This document shows, one piece after another, positions 51,801-64,000 of a stretch of DNA of 64,000 bases; positions within the stretch are counted from its first letter, which is position 1; each line of letters begins with the position of its first letter. The stretch is from Aptenodytes patagonicus (lineage: Eukaryota; Chordata; Aves; Sphenisciformes; Spheniscidae). A program made the position numbers and the translations under genes. Below the pieces are notes generated by a model that was not told where the DNA came from, ran no database searches, and saw nothing but the letters and a program-made list of their open reading frames with translations. The stretch lies in contig NC_134949.1 in NCBI RefSeq assembly GCF_965638725.1, positions 123,068,294 to 123,132,293 on the forward strand, read 5' to 3'.

Positions 51801-54800
51801 GCATCCCTCTCCCAAGCCAGTGCCATAGACACAGAGTTACAGAGTTATTCCTGCTCTCTCTTTGACACCGTCAACATATAACGATTACCTGCAAAGTGAG
51901 ACAGCATCAGAAAGGTGAAATGCAAGGAGCCAAGCATATCCAGCAACCTTATGGTTAGGCAATGTACGGTTTGTTTGCTGTTATTTCCTATCGCAGCAGT
52001 ATGTAGATTTTAAAAGGTATTCAGTAGCCTCTGGTTCCCACGGATTTTGGGACTGCTTGTGGGTAACACATCTCTTGTTCCACATGCTTTGAGAAACCAG
52101 AATGTGGTAGGCATTAAAAAGATGAAAAGGTATCGTGTCCCCTTCCCAGCATGGGTATGACAAACCATGCCCAGTCCTCTCGAGAATCTGGATTTTGATT
52201 TTATTAGCATCCCTAACAGTAAAAATAAACCATTTTTTGTTGATTAAAAGAAGTCTAATTCTATTTATTAGATATCTTTAGTACTAAACCAACTTTTTCT
52301 TCCATGTCTTCTTCGATTCGAAATCAGTTCTCTCCAGCACTTTGCTGCCCTTTTTGTGGGAAGAGGATTAGGCAGCCTTGTGATCGCTCCGCTTCCACAA
52401 ACAGTTCCACCTTTTTGGGCTCTTCACCTTGACGGGTACCAGCCAGGGTTAGCCATCCCAGGGACTCTGCGTTTCGGCCTTTCTTAGTCTCATATGGATC
52501 CGTGCACAATTATATTTATGGCTCTTTTTTAGAAGTTAGTTTAAATATTGTGAAGCAGAAGTGATAATGGAAATTCTTAATACGACCACACTTTTTTAGG
52601 ATGCTTATCTCAGGTGAAGTCGCTTTGAATTGGTGGCTGTATACTTTTTGGCAAGAGACAGGCCCCTCCTCTTCAGAGATAGTAAAGGGAGTAAGGTAGT
52701 GAAAGGAAATATTATACATATTTTATGGAAGGGGAAGTGAAGCATGGAGATTTACTCCTGTGCCATCACTGACTGTATTCTCTGTGTCTCCCCTAAAGAG
52801 GCCCTACCGCTTCTTTTAAAAAGTAAGAAATTGCATGTTCCTCTGACTGTGCCCAAGGAGCGTAAGTAAATGCCATGTGAAGGTTACGTGATTATTTTCT
52901 TGCTCAGATAATAAAATGTCACTCTGTGATAAGGACTTATATGCATTTCCATTTGCAACATCTGATTATTTACTGATAAAATCCTGAACGAGTCGAGTGA
53001 CTCCATTCCAGTTGCTTTCAATAACACCTGCCTTGTCAGCAGTAAAGTGTTTTAATTCCTTCATAAAAATCTTTAGCTTCTCCAAGCAAACAGCGGCAGC
53101 TTGTACAGCCTGCCACCAACACGGCGTCGGGGGCTTTTCCTGGGAGGAGGGCACCCGTCGCAGCCTCCCCCCTGCGAGGAGGCTGGGGCTGGCGCGCCAG
53201 CCGGCTGCAGGATGTGCCATGCGCAGGGAGATGGTTATCGTGAAGCCTCACAGACAGGCAGAGGTGCAAAGGGGATATTTCCCATCTTGGGTTTTTCCTC
53301 TTCATATGCTGAAATTTTAGCATGTATCTGAATATTCAAAATAGACTAGAAATATAATTGTTACAGAACGAAATAAGCTACAGCAGGACTGCAGTCACAA
53401 ATGCACGCCCTTTCCCGAGTTATTCAAATGGCAGTTACAAAGAAGTTAAACATTTACTCAGATTTCAGAAAAATTCTCATTTGTGTCTTGGAGAATCATT
53501 GACATTTACCTGGTAGTCACTTTTGAAATTATTTTTGAAAGCTATTACAGAACCTGAGCGTTTTGTAAAAAATCAAGTTTCTTTCCATGATGGTGGCAGA
53601 TTAAACCCAAAACAGGATCCAAATATACCCTAAAAACTTTAAAATTTCAGGTCGTATGCTGCGTACAGAAATCAACATGCTACCAACCCCCTCGGCAAAA
53701 CCATCAGCCTCCTTTTTGCCAGGAGCACCGCAGGGGCAGGGGGCTCTCCGGGGGCCGGGACCTCGGGGACGGTCCTTGTTTTGAGGAATATCAGTGTTAC
53801 AGCTATAGACACTGGGGCCGGTTGGTTTGCAGTATGATTCATGCAGTATATCTTTATTTAAAAACTGTATTTTAATTAGCAATACTGTGTTTCTCATAGT
53901 TTCCCAAAGACTGTGAATGGAAGCGAGGTGGTGGGGAGAGCAGGACGAAGAATAGCCTTGAATTTGAATTTACACTGGGAAGGGAAGGAAAGGAATAGAG
54001 TCCAGCCCCGTCTGTCAAGCTAATGGGTTTTTGCTGGTATTTGTGCCCAGTTTTTAACTGCTCTTTCAGGACGCGTCTTCGCCAGTTTCCACTGGAGCTG
54101 ACAGGTTTTTTTATGTAATATTTTACCTGGTCATTTGAATTATTTTCTACTTGGACCAAAATACCACATACTGTTAGTGGGGAAAAACCCCACAAAACCA
54201 AATCCCCCTTTTCATCTTTCACCTTCACCTCTTGATTTAAATGTCAGAGTTAGGAATACCATTGGCAAATTATTTTCTCAAGCCTTCAATGACCTACTCC
54301 CTGAAGCTGCATAAAATAGCTTATTTATTTGGTTATTTCTTACTTATTTACTTGCTTGTTTACAACACAAATCACAGATACTTTATATATGTGCATACAC
54401 TTTTTGCATTTAGATTGAAACAGCATGGCTGTGTGTCGCAGGTTAAGTATCATATGGTGAAGTGTAAAACAGGATGTGTCATTGAAATACCAGTTAATCT
54501 GTTTTTCCCAGACCTATAATGTGTTCGAGAATATAATGCTCTTTTGTTGAAGTAATTCCCTGTAAGAATTTTAAAAGGATGTAAGATTTTTGTCTCCATG
54601 TAGAATGTTCAGCTGGCATCTTGCCATGTTATTAAACAGGGATTAGAAATAGCATTGAGGTATTTAAACATAATTCTTGTAACAGGATAAATAGCTAATA
54701 GCATTTGGTTTGCTGCTTGTGACCTGGTAATGTTCCCATTAACACAAACACAGACGGCACGAACTCTGTAGGCAGAATTCACAGCAGAAGAAAATTCGGT

Positions 54801-55148
54801 TTTTGAACTAGTCAGTATAAGATTAAAGCCAGTGATCTGTAACTGGGCGGCGTTTCCCAGCTCCGATTTTCACCTGTGTTCAGTTAAAAGGCTCTCGGTT
54901 TTCTTAGACTACTGGCAGGTTTTTGAAAATAATCTTGAATCTTAAAATTAAAGAATGGATAAGGATTAGGGGGAGTGATCTTTTTGTGGGCTGTGAGTTT
55001 TCATTAATTAGCCGGCATATTTCTGTTGTGGTTTAAGTGGATGATGGCATTCCCTCTCCTCACTTCAGGGGGAGTGGAGCGGGGGTACCTCTGCAGCCAT
55101 TCCCCTTTGCCTCTGCTTAAAACCTTCTCTTCTGAATAAACCACTTGA

Positions 55149-55168
55149 TTTTTTTTTTTTTTTTTTTT
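55149..55168. repeat. T20 homopolymer tract
   Basis: Twenty consecutive T on the plus strand in CLIC6 intron 1, without an adjoining polyadenylation-type signal or recognisable retrocopy. Confidence 0.88.
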
Positions 55169-57099
55169 ACCAGCAATGAAGATTTTGTCATATCTCGCAT
55201 TAAAATAAAATGGCTTCCATTTTGGAGGAGTGGCAATGATTACTTACAATGCTTTGAAAAGTCTCGATCACTGTGCGTGGGTAGTACACATATAATTCAT
55301 TATCATCGTGTGCTAAAAAAGTAAATAAATAGCGATGACTGAAAGTAATGCTATTTTGAGTGAGACGTAAAACAAGTATAATTCATGCAATATGACAATT
55401 ATGTGTGTAGGAGAATGATATTCCTAAATTGGGCAAGATTAATTTAAACTCTATTAAATTATAGCTGAAGTTTTTCAGTCTTTGCTAGCCACAAGTTAAT
55501 TTTCCTATTTATTTTTACATTCGATTTTCCTTGCCTTGCCTCTGTTCTCCTTGCCGTGCACAGTTCCTGGAAGCTTGCTTGTTACCGTCATCTAAGTAAG
55601 CCTTGTAAAATAAGAGATAAGTAAGTAATAATGCATTGATAATTATAATGGGATAAAGTACTATTTGTTGAAATAATTTTCCAAGCTGTTTTAGGAAAAC
55701 AGTAAACCGTCACAAAGGGTTGCTGTATTCATGTATTGTTGCTGGGGGCTAGGCATCTAAAAAACAGTAGAAAGGACATTTACTTTGCCTTAAAGCATTC
55801 AGTATCAGGCCAAGAAAAGGCTGTGCGTGATTGCTGCACTATGACCCGGAGATGGAAACCTGGGAAAATGCCGAATTTCGCCCAGCTCTCTACCAGGGCT
55901 TGCTGTACCCCCTCCCTCGGTGCCCGCCTGCACGAGATGCAACATGGGGAGCACCGCAGGCCACTTCCCCGGGTGGGCATCCCTGAGCGGCAGGAGGGTG
56001 AGACAAAAGATCTCCCCTCAAAGTCAAAGCAGCCCCAGGGAAACCGCTTTCTGATGCCCCCCAAATGCTGGTGTTGCCACAGGAGCATCCGATTTCCCTT
56101 TCCCCCTCCCCGCAGCGCAGCGTGAGAGGATCTGCTTGTGCAAGGAGCCTCCTTCAGACAGGTCTGCTTGGGATGGCCAGGCCTTATTACTCAAACTATT
56201 TATTAATTACTTAAGCAAATTATTGTTGAGCTCGCGAAGCAGTGGATTCCTGGTTGCTGATTGCTTTTGCAGTATTACCACATACTTACTGTGCTGTGGA
56301 TGGCAGGTAGCGAGATGCCAGCATCCTCTATGTTTAATTATTTGCCTTCCCATCATGAGAGGCACCAACGGTTTCGCTCTGAAACCAGGCTCAGCACTGT
56401 CCCAGGTTATGCTAAATACTGTAGCTACCAGAGTGGCTTTATTTGCAGACCTGGTATAGGTAGCTGTAAGACATCTGAGAAAATAAACCTGTAATTTGCA
56501 TTTTTCCTTTGTAATTTCATTTGATTTTTAGGAATTTTTTTAAGAGCACCTGTTGACTGCCTTTAACTGCCCTGTAGAGAGCCACAGCTGTAGCTGAAAA
56601 TACCTGTGACAACGTGAAGGGCCTGGCCCAAGGCTAGCAACAGCAGTGTGTATAAAATCGCAGAATTGGTTTACTTTTCTCTTTTGTAAGAGTGCATACA
56701 CACATAAGTTTAATCTTTAATCTCTTTAATGTAAATGAGTGAATATCAGTAAAACCACAGCCTCTATAAATGTATTACAAGACATTGCACATTTAATTTT
56801 CACCTGCACTCTCTTGTGTTTTGTTCACTTTACGGAATTATCATTTAATGGTTCATTTATTTATAATCTTTGTCAGAACTGGAAGGGCAGGGTGCAGGCA
56901 GACCCACTGCTCAGTAGAAGTACTGAGCAGACTGCAATATTGAAATCGAAAGTAAATGGATATTTCATCTAAGTAACAGGAGTGAGTTTGGGCCTTTTGT
57001 TTCTCATCGTTTATAAAGTAACTGGACAAAGGTAAAAAGTTTATTGCCACAAAGTTGCTTCTTAATGAAGGAAAATTTCTTCCTATGCATCAAAAGCAT

Positions 57100-57122
57100 T
57101 TAATTACTTACTAAGTAATTAA
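57100..57122. promoter_or_regulatory. 23-bp near-perfect palindrome with paired TAATTA motifs
   Basis: TTAATTACTTA and its exact reverse complement TAAGTAATTAA are separated by one base, giving 11-bp arms. Each arm contains TAATTA, the typical homeodomain core, and a further AATTACTTA follows at 57138-57147. This could be a dimeric homeodomain site within an intronic enhancer. Function is inferred from the motif only. Confidence 0.3.
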
Positions 57123-58003
57123 GTTAGTTTCAGCAATAATTACTTACGCAGCAGACCGTGAATAAGTAAATAATGCAGCGAAAGTTAGAATAAAGGGGGC
57201 TTTCTCTGCTCTGAAATGGCTGCTGGCATGTATGGGAGAGAGAGAACTGAAACCAGAGGAAATTACAGCTTCAGACTTCTTTTCCTTTCTGTCATCTAGA
57301 GAGGATTAGAATTTCCAGATGTATATAACCCCTTTAAGCTGTGACCACTGCTCACTACGTAAAAACAGGGTCGAGGGAAATACCCCATAAAGAAGCCCCA
57401 ACACACTGTTAATCCCTCAACATGAACCGAGGACCAAGAGCATTCAAAGAACCGTTTCTAGCAAAGAGCCTTACTGAACATATGAATATGAAATCTAATA
57501 AAACAAAATAATCATAGTAAGTTAATGCAAACGCTGCATGAATGGAAGTATAGTATAATTTCAGAAACCTAACAGAATGAGAAAAGCCTTAATAATGAAA
57601 TTGTTAAAAGATGTTATGAAATGCTAATAGGTGGCCAGTCCGGGAGACATAAATCTTGCCCAAGCTTCAGATGTTAAAATGTGAGGTAGTAAGGTTTTTG
57701 TTATTTCTGCAGGTGGGAGCTCAGCCTGAACTCACATTCAGTGCCAGAAGAGCCCTGCTCCAGGACAGAGCCCATCTTCTATTATCAGTAATAATAGCTA
57801 GATAACTAATAACGAGATGACCACTAATGTACAGCTGCATCATTAAAAACACAGTAGATGGGTATATCTAAACTGTCGTCCTGTTTGTAGGTAGACTCAA
57901 CCTTTAGCCTACTACTTCCAAAAATCCTTTGGCATTCCCACATCCCTGCTAATGGTCTACGTACAAGTTTTCTGTTTGTTTTTTAAGTTAGGAGTAGTCT
58001 TTT

Positions 58004-58063
58004 CATTCTGTATTTGTACAGTACTTAATTTATAGTGCCTAGATGCTACTATAAAGGTCTACA
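58004..58063 (+). repeat. Possible ancient amniote SINE-like remnant
   Basis: The stretch contains TATTTGTACAGTACTTAA and, after a few bases, TAGTGCCTAGATGCTACTAT. This recalls the 'tttgtacagcgcctag ... ctaggcgctac' tail seen in old amniote interspersed repeats. The assignment is from memory and weak. Confidence 0.25.
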
Positions 58064-58602
58064 TTTCCCTGTCTCCATGAGGAAAAAAGGAAAGCTGGGT
58101 GAAGAAATCCTCCTGTCTGAGGATCCCAGCCACACCTTTTCCATAGGTCTGTGTTTGCATCAGTTTGGCAGCTGCTCTGTGCCCTGGAGCTCCACATCCT
58201 GACAGCACTTTAAGACAGGACTCTTAAGATACCATCTTTGTAGCCTGTTTTGTGGATGGGCATTAACATCTGATGGGTACAAACAACTGCTGATGGGTTT
58301 CAGCAGTTGATTTGGCTCTTTGTCAAGAGGATTGACTATGTGCAGGCTGTGCCCCAGCAGCGGCCAGCCCCAAGTGCCCAGAGCAGCCTCCTGATGTCTG
58401 GTCCAGGCACTCAGCAACTTAGACCTGTCTGAAAGTCACCACTCCTTATCACCAACCTTTTGGTGGTTCATAATCTTCCGGGTATGCTCATCTTTGAATC
58501 AACATCCTAGCCTTTGGTGGTATTGCTTTTACAGGTAGGAGGTTTTCTCCCTATCCATTGCTGCTGCTGTTCTGCTAGATGGCATTCTGGTACCAAGTAT
58601 GC

Positions 58603-59500
58603 CTATACCTTGTTTTGATTATTATCCACAATCAGGCCAGCTGGTGGCTGAGATACTTCCTGAGCCCTCCTGTACTCCATTAAGCCTGAACTGCTTGGAT
58701 ATCCTCGCTGTCTGAGAGGATGCTGCTGCTGCAGCCATCCTGGGTTGCGTTTGGATCCTGTAGCTGCCTCAAGACTTGTGTCCCATTGCAGCTCAGACTC
58801 TGTTGCCTTTTGCCAGTGCTGTGTGAGACTACTGGGCTGAGGAGAGTGTTTTCTCAGTTGCCGTCCCTGGGATCCTTGCATTGCTCCTTGTATTCTGTGT
58901 GTTGGGCAGTTGTACCTGGCCAGTGGGTGAATACTGGCCCATACTAGCACGTGTCCATCCCTCGTTGCAAGCATGCATCAAACATACAGCGTCAGCAGTT
59001 AGATTTGCAGTGATTTGCTCAAGCCACTTTAAATAAAATGCCATTTTGTGCTAACTGCTCTCCTGTTCTTCCTCAGAAGAGGATAACCTCTGGCACCATT
59101 TACTTCTTACTGTCTGGCTGATCTTAATACATGGACTCTCTTCATTGCCAACAGCACCCTGTCTGGTGTCTGGCTGGAGCTCACTGTCAGAGATACCATA
59201 TCCATCACCTATTTCCTTTTCCAAGGAATCATTCAATTATTTTAGAGTGTAAACTCTGTTTGGGATAGCTGCTGCTGTTTACTGAGCAGGACCTTTCCCC
59301 TCCGTCATTGCCCCCAAGTTTGCTACATGCGTTATTTTCACTTGGACACATTCAGTGGCATGGAATACAAAAGCATGGCACTTGCCATCGTCTTGTCCTT
59401 GGAGTGATGTCCATGTCACGTGCAAAGAAACAACGGGCAGCAAGGAACCTTCTGGTAGAGAAGTAAGTCCAAGTCCCTGCTGAAAGGGATCAAATCTCAT
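58603..59500 (-). pseudogene. Unidentified decayed open block
   Basis: On the minus strand three open segments in the same frame (59500-59279, 59236-59051 and 59044-58829) are split by only three stop codons. A partly overlapping 123-codon segment in another frame continues to 58603. Base composition is more balanced than in the surrounding intron. Phrases include CHAFVFHATECVQVK, EKEIGDGYGISDSELQP and KWLEQITANLTADAV. I do not recognise a family. It may be an old retrocopy, a fragment of an old mobile element, or simply GC-richer DNA with fewer stops. Confidence 0.2.
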
Positions 59501-60089
59501 CTTGAGACAAAATGTTTTTTTTTTCCTCTTGTGCTGTCACATATGCACGTACATATTGATACACCTGCTAATCCTACTGGAAACCTGGTTCAAAACCTCG
59601 TGCTGTGGTGGTTAGGAACCCTTCCAGTTGTCAGCTAGAAACATTCATGGCCAGTTTCTACCCTTTTGTTTTTGTTCAGCATCACCCCCAACTATCAGGG
59701 AAAAAATTATACTTGCACTGAGTGATCATATTTTCCCTCAGTTTTTGCTTTCCAAATTTAAGCAAGAATAGATTTTCCTGCCCTCTGTTGTAAAATAGGT
59801 TCCTCATTTTCATCGTCATCTTAGTAGCGCTTGACTGAGTTTGAGTTAATCTTTCATGAAAGCGGAGAACCAGATTTTTGCAGAGACCTCTTCAGGACCC
59901 GTGTACAGTGTCTTGTGCTGCGGTTTGAATGCTGCCCTGCCTCCATGGAAGCGTCAGCTTTGATGTAACCTAAGGCAACATCACCTTTTCCCTACAGCTC
60001 CATCGGGCAGTTGGGTCAGCACGCTGGGAATAATGCACTCTGGTCTTTTTTTTTTCAGCAGTTATCTCTAGCTGATAAGTAGTCTCCAA

Positions 60090-60150
60090 GGGTGGGATTC
60101 AGCGCACTTAAGTTAAATTAGATGCCTAAACTCTATAGGGCTATGTAGTG
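60090..60150 (+). repeat. Possible ancient amniote repeat remnant
   Basis: GGGATTCAGCGCACTTAAG, closely followed by AGATGCCTAAACTC, resembles the 'gggattca ... ttaggtgcctaaa' text of old reptile repeats. Weak, memory-based resemblance. Confidence 0.2.
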
Positions 60151-63100
60151 CTGTAGTCAGAGAAAGCAGCACTACCAGAGAGCACGTCATCCCAAGTGGG
60201 TGGATGGGTGAGACAGACAAGATGATGAACCCTCAAGGAGTGGCTCGCTCTCTATGTATATCTGTCTCTACTAACCAGAGACCTGTTTTTTTCTGGCTGA
60301 CTCTATGCGAGGTGGCTTCCAGCTTCAGTGTGTAACATAACAGTTTGTAACCTTTTTTATCTCTTTCCTGTTATCCCAGCACTCGGGGTTATCAGTTTGT
60401 GGGGTATTCAGTCTGTTCCAAAAAGCACTGGTGGTGCTGCCGCTGTTCCTGCCTCCTGGGTTGCAGGCTCCATCTGCAGGTCTGGTTGTTATCATTAGAT
60501 AATTCTCCAGCATCTCTCTGACTGAAACTTGCCCTTATGTTTTGCTGAAATGCCAGACGGGACCTCCAAGGCTTCCTCCTGGACCAGTGTGCGTTTTCAT
60601 TTTTGTGAGGGGGAGGAAGAGAGCAGGAAAGCCAGCATACCCAGTGATTTGAACCACCTCCAGCTACCCTGGTGCTCTAGAAGACATGTGCTTTTTGGTT
60701 AATCACATTCTGTTCTGTGCCGTGGGACTCTCTGCACTGCTGCCTCTCCCTGTAGCACACGGCATCCGTTGACCTGGATGGAGAGGGCTTCATGTTTCTT
60801 TAACAAAACCAGGCTCTTCCCTCCGGGGTAGTAGCAGGTCACGGTCAAGCCAAGTGCACACAAATTGAGTTGTTGGTTCCTACTCCAGGTTTCCTTCCTG
60901 CAGTTCTGCCTGCACCTGTCTTCAGGTTTTGTGCAGCTTGCTAATCTGGGCACCTACCCTTTTTAACACGCCCTCTTCCCAAACCGCCTCAATTTGCAGA
61001 CTGGATCATTGAGATGTAAAGTCAACTGATGCTCTACTTCATCATTTCTCCTCCCCTACTGAGTGCACAGGGCTTATAATGAAAGTCTGCTTTATTCTGA
61101 CAACAAAATTAAAACCACTTGAGCCAACGTAACTAGCTGCATTTCAGGTTGTCATTCGAGAGGATATTTAGCAGATACAAAACTTAAAGGACCCGTCCTT
61201 CTATTTGCAGCTGGTGAGCCAACTTGCTTGTTTAAAAGTTACAGGCACGCATAAATGCATTGACTGATTGTTACTTGAAAGAGAGGTAGGAGAAAGGGGA
61301 GAAAGTGGAAGACATCCAGAGGCCCCAGGGTCCATTTTTCAGCCGACCATCCAGATTACTAATTTTGCATGCCCTATAAGATGTATTGCAACACGTTGGC
61401 ATGGTTTAGTTTGGATGGGTGGTCACGGGGATCCTTGCAGTCTTGCACTGAATGATCTCACTACTGAGACCATATCTTGAACCACCCAAACACATGAGGA
61501 GGGGTGTATAGAGTGAGAACTTGTCTATGATGTAGCTGAAGGCTGCAGCTGTGATAGTCTTTGCCACCCAAACTTGGTCCTTCTTACGTAGGGGGATGGT
61601 AGATAGAGAAGGGGATCATTCCTGCTCAGGTGGAAAAGGGCCGTGCTTCCTGCAGGGGTGGAGTTCAACATGGACACTCTTCTGATTGAAGGCTCAGCTG
61701 CTCAACTACTGGAAGCTGTTTGCACTGGAAGGAGAGCACCCAGGGTTTGTCCCCAGTTGCATTTGAGTCAGCAGGGGCGGACTTCCAGCTTCAGCAGGAA
61801 AACGGGGCCTACAAGTGATGTCGTAGGAGAGGATGGTGAAAGTCAAACCATCCCTTCATTCTTTAGAGAAAACATTTGAGGATACTTGCTCCCTCCTTCC
61901 CCTGCATGCTTTTTTGTCTTAGCACCTTAAAAAGAGAAAGAAGCTGTTTTTAGCAGAATGCTTGTAGTTATGTTTACTGTTGCCTCCTTAACCTGAAAGC
62001 TTAATTAGGGTTTAGGACAAAAAGTGTGTTATTGAACTTGCGTGTTCAAAGTTGTAATCCTTTAAGTATGTTTGGTGTTCTTTTTAAAACAAAAATCCTT
62101 ATGGCACACTTTCAATATCAAGGTGCTTATTTTGCTCTTAAAAAAGAGAGAAAGGGAAGGGGAAATTTTTTTTTTTAGCTGAACGAGTGTCCAATTGCTG
62201 TTTAACACAGCTTTCTTATTGAACTTCACTGTTGGGGATGTCACACAAAGGAAGAGTCTACCCTAGCACGTACCAAAAATACAATTTATGTGCAGAAATC
62301 CCAACTAGCAGTCACATTTAAAATATATTTCTGCTATTTGCCTGAGGAATTAAACAGCAGCTGGAAACATCTGTTTTAAGTGTTGGATATTAGCGGATAG
62401 GCAGAGCTACATGACTGTTTAAAAGTATTGGAATAGTAAGTGGCAAAATTTTTACTTTGTCCATTAAAATATATTTTAAATTACAGATGCTTTATCTTAA
62501 AACTTAGCCTAGAAGTACAATTTCAGCATCTCAAGTACTCTCAAGCATGCCGTTAGCAAAAAGCAAGGCATCTTGCTGCAGAGGTGGCTCCGAGGCAGAA
62601 CCTCACATGATGAGATGTGCTACCACACATGAGTGTGAGGCTGCCACTTTTCATCGCTCCAAGAGCAGAAGTCAGGATTTCCATTTCAAGCCCAGTAGGT
62701 GGCATCAAAAGAGTTCTCTAAATTTCAGCATTTGAGTGTTCGTGCCCTAGCCCTAGGCCACAAAATGAACACAGTGCTTAGATAGAGAAAATTCCAGGTA
62801 ATCTCTCTCTTCCTCGCAAAAGCTTCGGTTTGAACGTGGTCTGACCCAAATGACATGCCTGTGATGCTTCTGTGCCTAGCACAGAATATCATATGTTATT
62901 AAGTACATTATAGTTGCCTTCAGTGAACCAAAATGACTTGTAACTATGTTTTTATTGCGTTCATAACAGAAGTAACATTGCCAATTTTGTTTTTTTTTCA
63001 ATGATGGGGTACTATAGGAATCTGCGTGAGTACTGTAGCAGGCATCAAGAATGCAAAACACACTTTGCATCCTCAAGGAGTAGATGCTTTTTTTAAAAAA

Positions 63101-64000
63101 ATTAAAACCATGTATCTGTCACAGCATGCTAACAGAACATGGTTATGTCTAGAAAATAGATGTTTTCTAGTGCAGCTGCAGTCAAACCCATGTGCTTCTC
63201 AGAACCTATTGCCAAGGCTGAAGGAGGTCTTTGCGCTCGCGGGAGTATGGGAGTGCTGTCATACCGCTTCCCTCTGTCTTTCTGCCTGTGATCTTAAAAA
63301 AAATGGCTTGGGCACTTCATGGTAAACCAGAGGGCAGTGGGATTTCCTCTCAGGGGTGAGGAGGAGAGGGGAGGCACTGGGAGCTCCCCTCCCCTTTCTC
63401 CTTGGCCATCATGTAGCCAAGTTCAATGGCTGGTCCCAGCGGTGCAGCAGGGCAGGAAGCAGAGCTGTCTACCACAGGGGCCTTTCTTGCATTGCCGCTA
63501 CGTGTGCAGAGCCGGTGGTAGCTGCTCATAGAAGCTACTGCAGTCAGGCTGGTATTGCAGGGCTTAGTTCAGGGCAACAGTTGGTGCTAGGAATGCAGTG
63601 GGCTCAGTTAATCCATGCCAGTGCAGAACAAACGAGTCTGTAGAAGGAATTAAAGCAAAATAGCTGTTGGTCTTGAAAGTCACACCCAGGGTTAAAGTTG
63701 CTTCCCACAGGCGGCCCAAGCTTGCGAACTCCTTGTAGTTTTTCAGGCAGTAGTTTTGAGCCACGTGCTGCGGTCCCTGTTCTTTGACAGGAGATCAAAT
63801 GCGTTGTGAAAAAGGGGAGGGGATTTGTTGGTGCGGTATGAGAAGGAAGAGCACACAAAAACTGCCTGATAGCTGAGGATCGAATAAGGAAACCTGGGGG
63901 AAAGTACCCGTTCAGCCTGAGAGCCATCTCAGCAGAACAGGCAGGGGCAGATCCACGATGCTGGTCCCAGCTGGATGGTTCGTTGTCTCCCAGTAGGCAG

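Larger units (their letters stand above)
44011..64000 (+). other. CLIC6: CLIC6 intron 1 (partial, continues beyond the right edge)
   Basis: The sequence follows the exon 1 splice donor. I searched in the plus sense for the next CLIC exon (GNCPFSQRLFMILWLKG) and did not recognise it, so intron 1 is at least 20 kb. The DNA is AT-rich with islands of balanced composition. Special contents are listed separately: a possible retrocopy, a palindrome, a decayed open block, a T tract and a few possible old repeat remnants. The remaining short open frames look like chance frames. Confidence 0.8.

Overview
This window is vertebrate nuclear DNA, almost certainly from a bird. Three things support this. 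There is a pair of CR1 LINE 3' ends carrying the avian 3'-terminal ATTCTATG repeat (20481-21473, minus strand). The introns are long, AT-rich and sparse in repeats, broken by two sharp CpG islands. Two first coding exons are recognisable, RCAN1 on the minus strand and CLIC6 on the plus strand, in the divergent order known from human 21q22. I cannot name the species.

Layout. 1-27538: AT-rich sequence read as the large first intron of RCAN1 (gene runs right to left); it holds the CR1 pair and long T tracts, and no second exon was recognised. 27539-27769: RCAN1 coding exon 1 (77 codons) inside a CpG island of about 26.99-28.34 kb. 28341-41740: intergenic spacer, notable for a 664-bp purine-rich microsatellite block (56 perfect GGAAA units followed by 20 GAAAA units) and a separate (GAAA)n array of about 22 units. 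41740-44080: a second CpG island with CLIC6 coding exon 1 (42505-44010, 502 codons), most of which is an acidic, repeat-rich extension that runs directly into the start of the CLIC/GST-like core. 44011-64000: CLIC6 intron 1, with a candidate processed pseudogene on the opposite strand (48061-48892), an unidentified decayed open block (58603-59500), a 23-bp near-perfect palindrome (57100-57122) and a few possible ancient repeat remnants.

The two genes are a conserved head-to-head neighbour pair, not an operon. RCAN1 encodes a calcineurin inhibitor that feeds back on NFAT signalling. CLIC6 (parchorin) is a chloride-intracellular-channel-family protein of water-secreting epithelia. Their start codons lie 14.7 kb apart and may share regulatory DNA. 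I found no rRNA, tRNA, CRISPR or prokaryotic system. Most short open frames in the window are chance frames in AT-rich introns, or shadows of GC-rich exons and microsatellites. The most interesting signals are the GGAAA array between the genes, the CLIC6 repeat domain, the end-to-end CR1 junction and the possible retrocopy.
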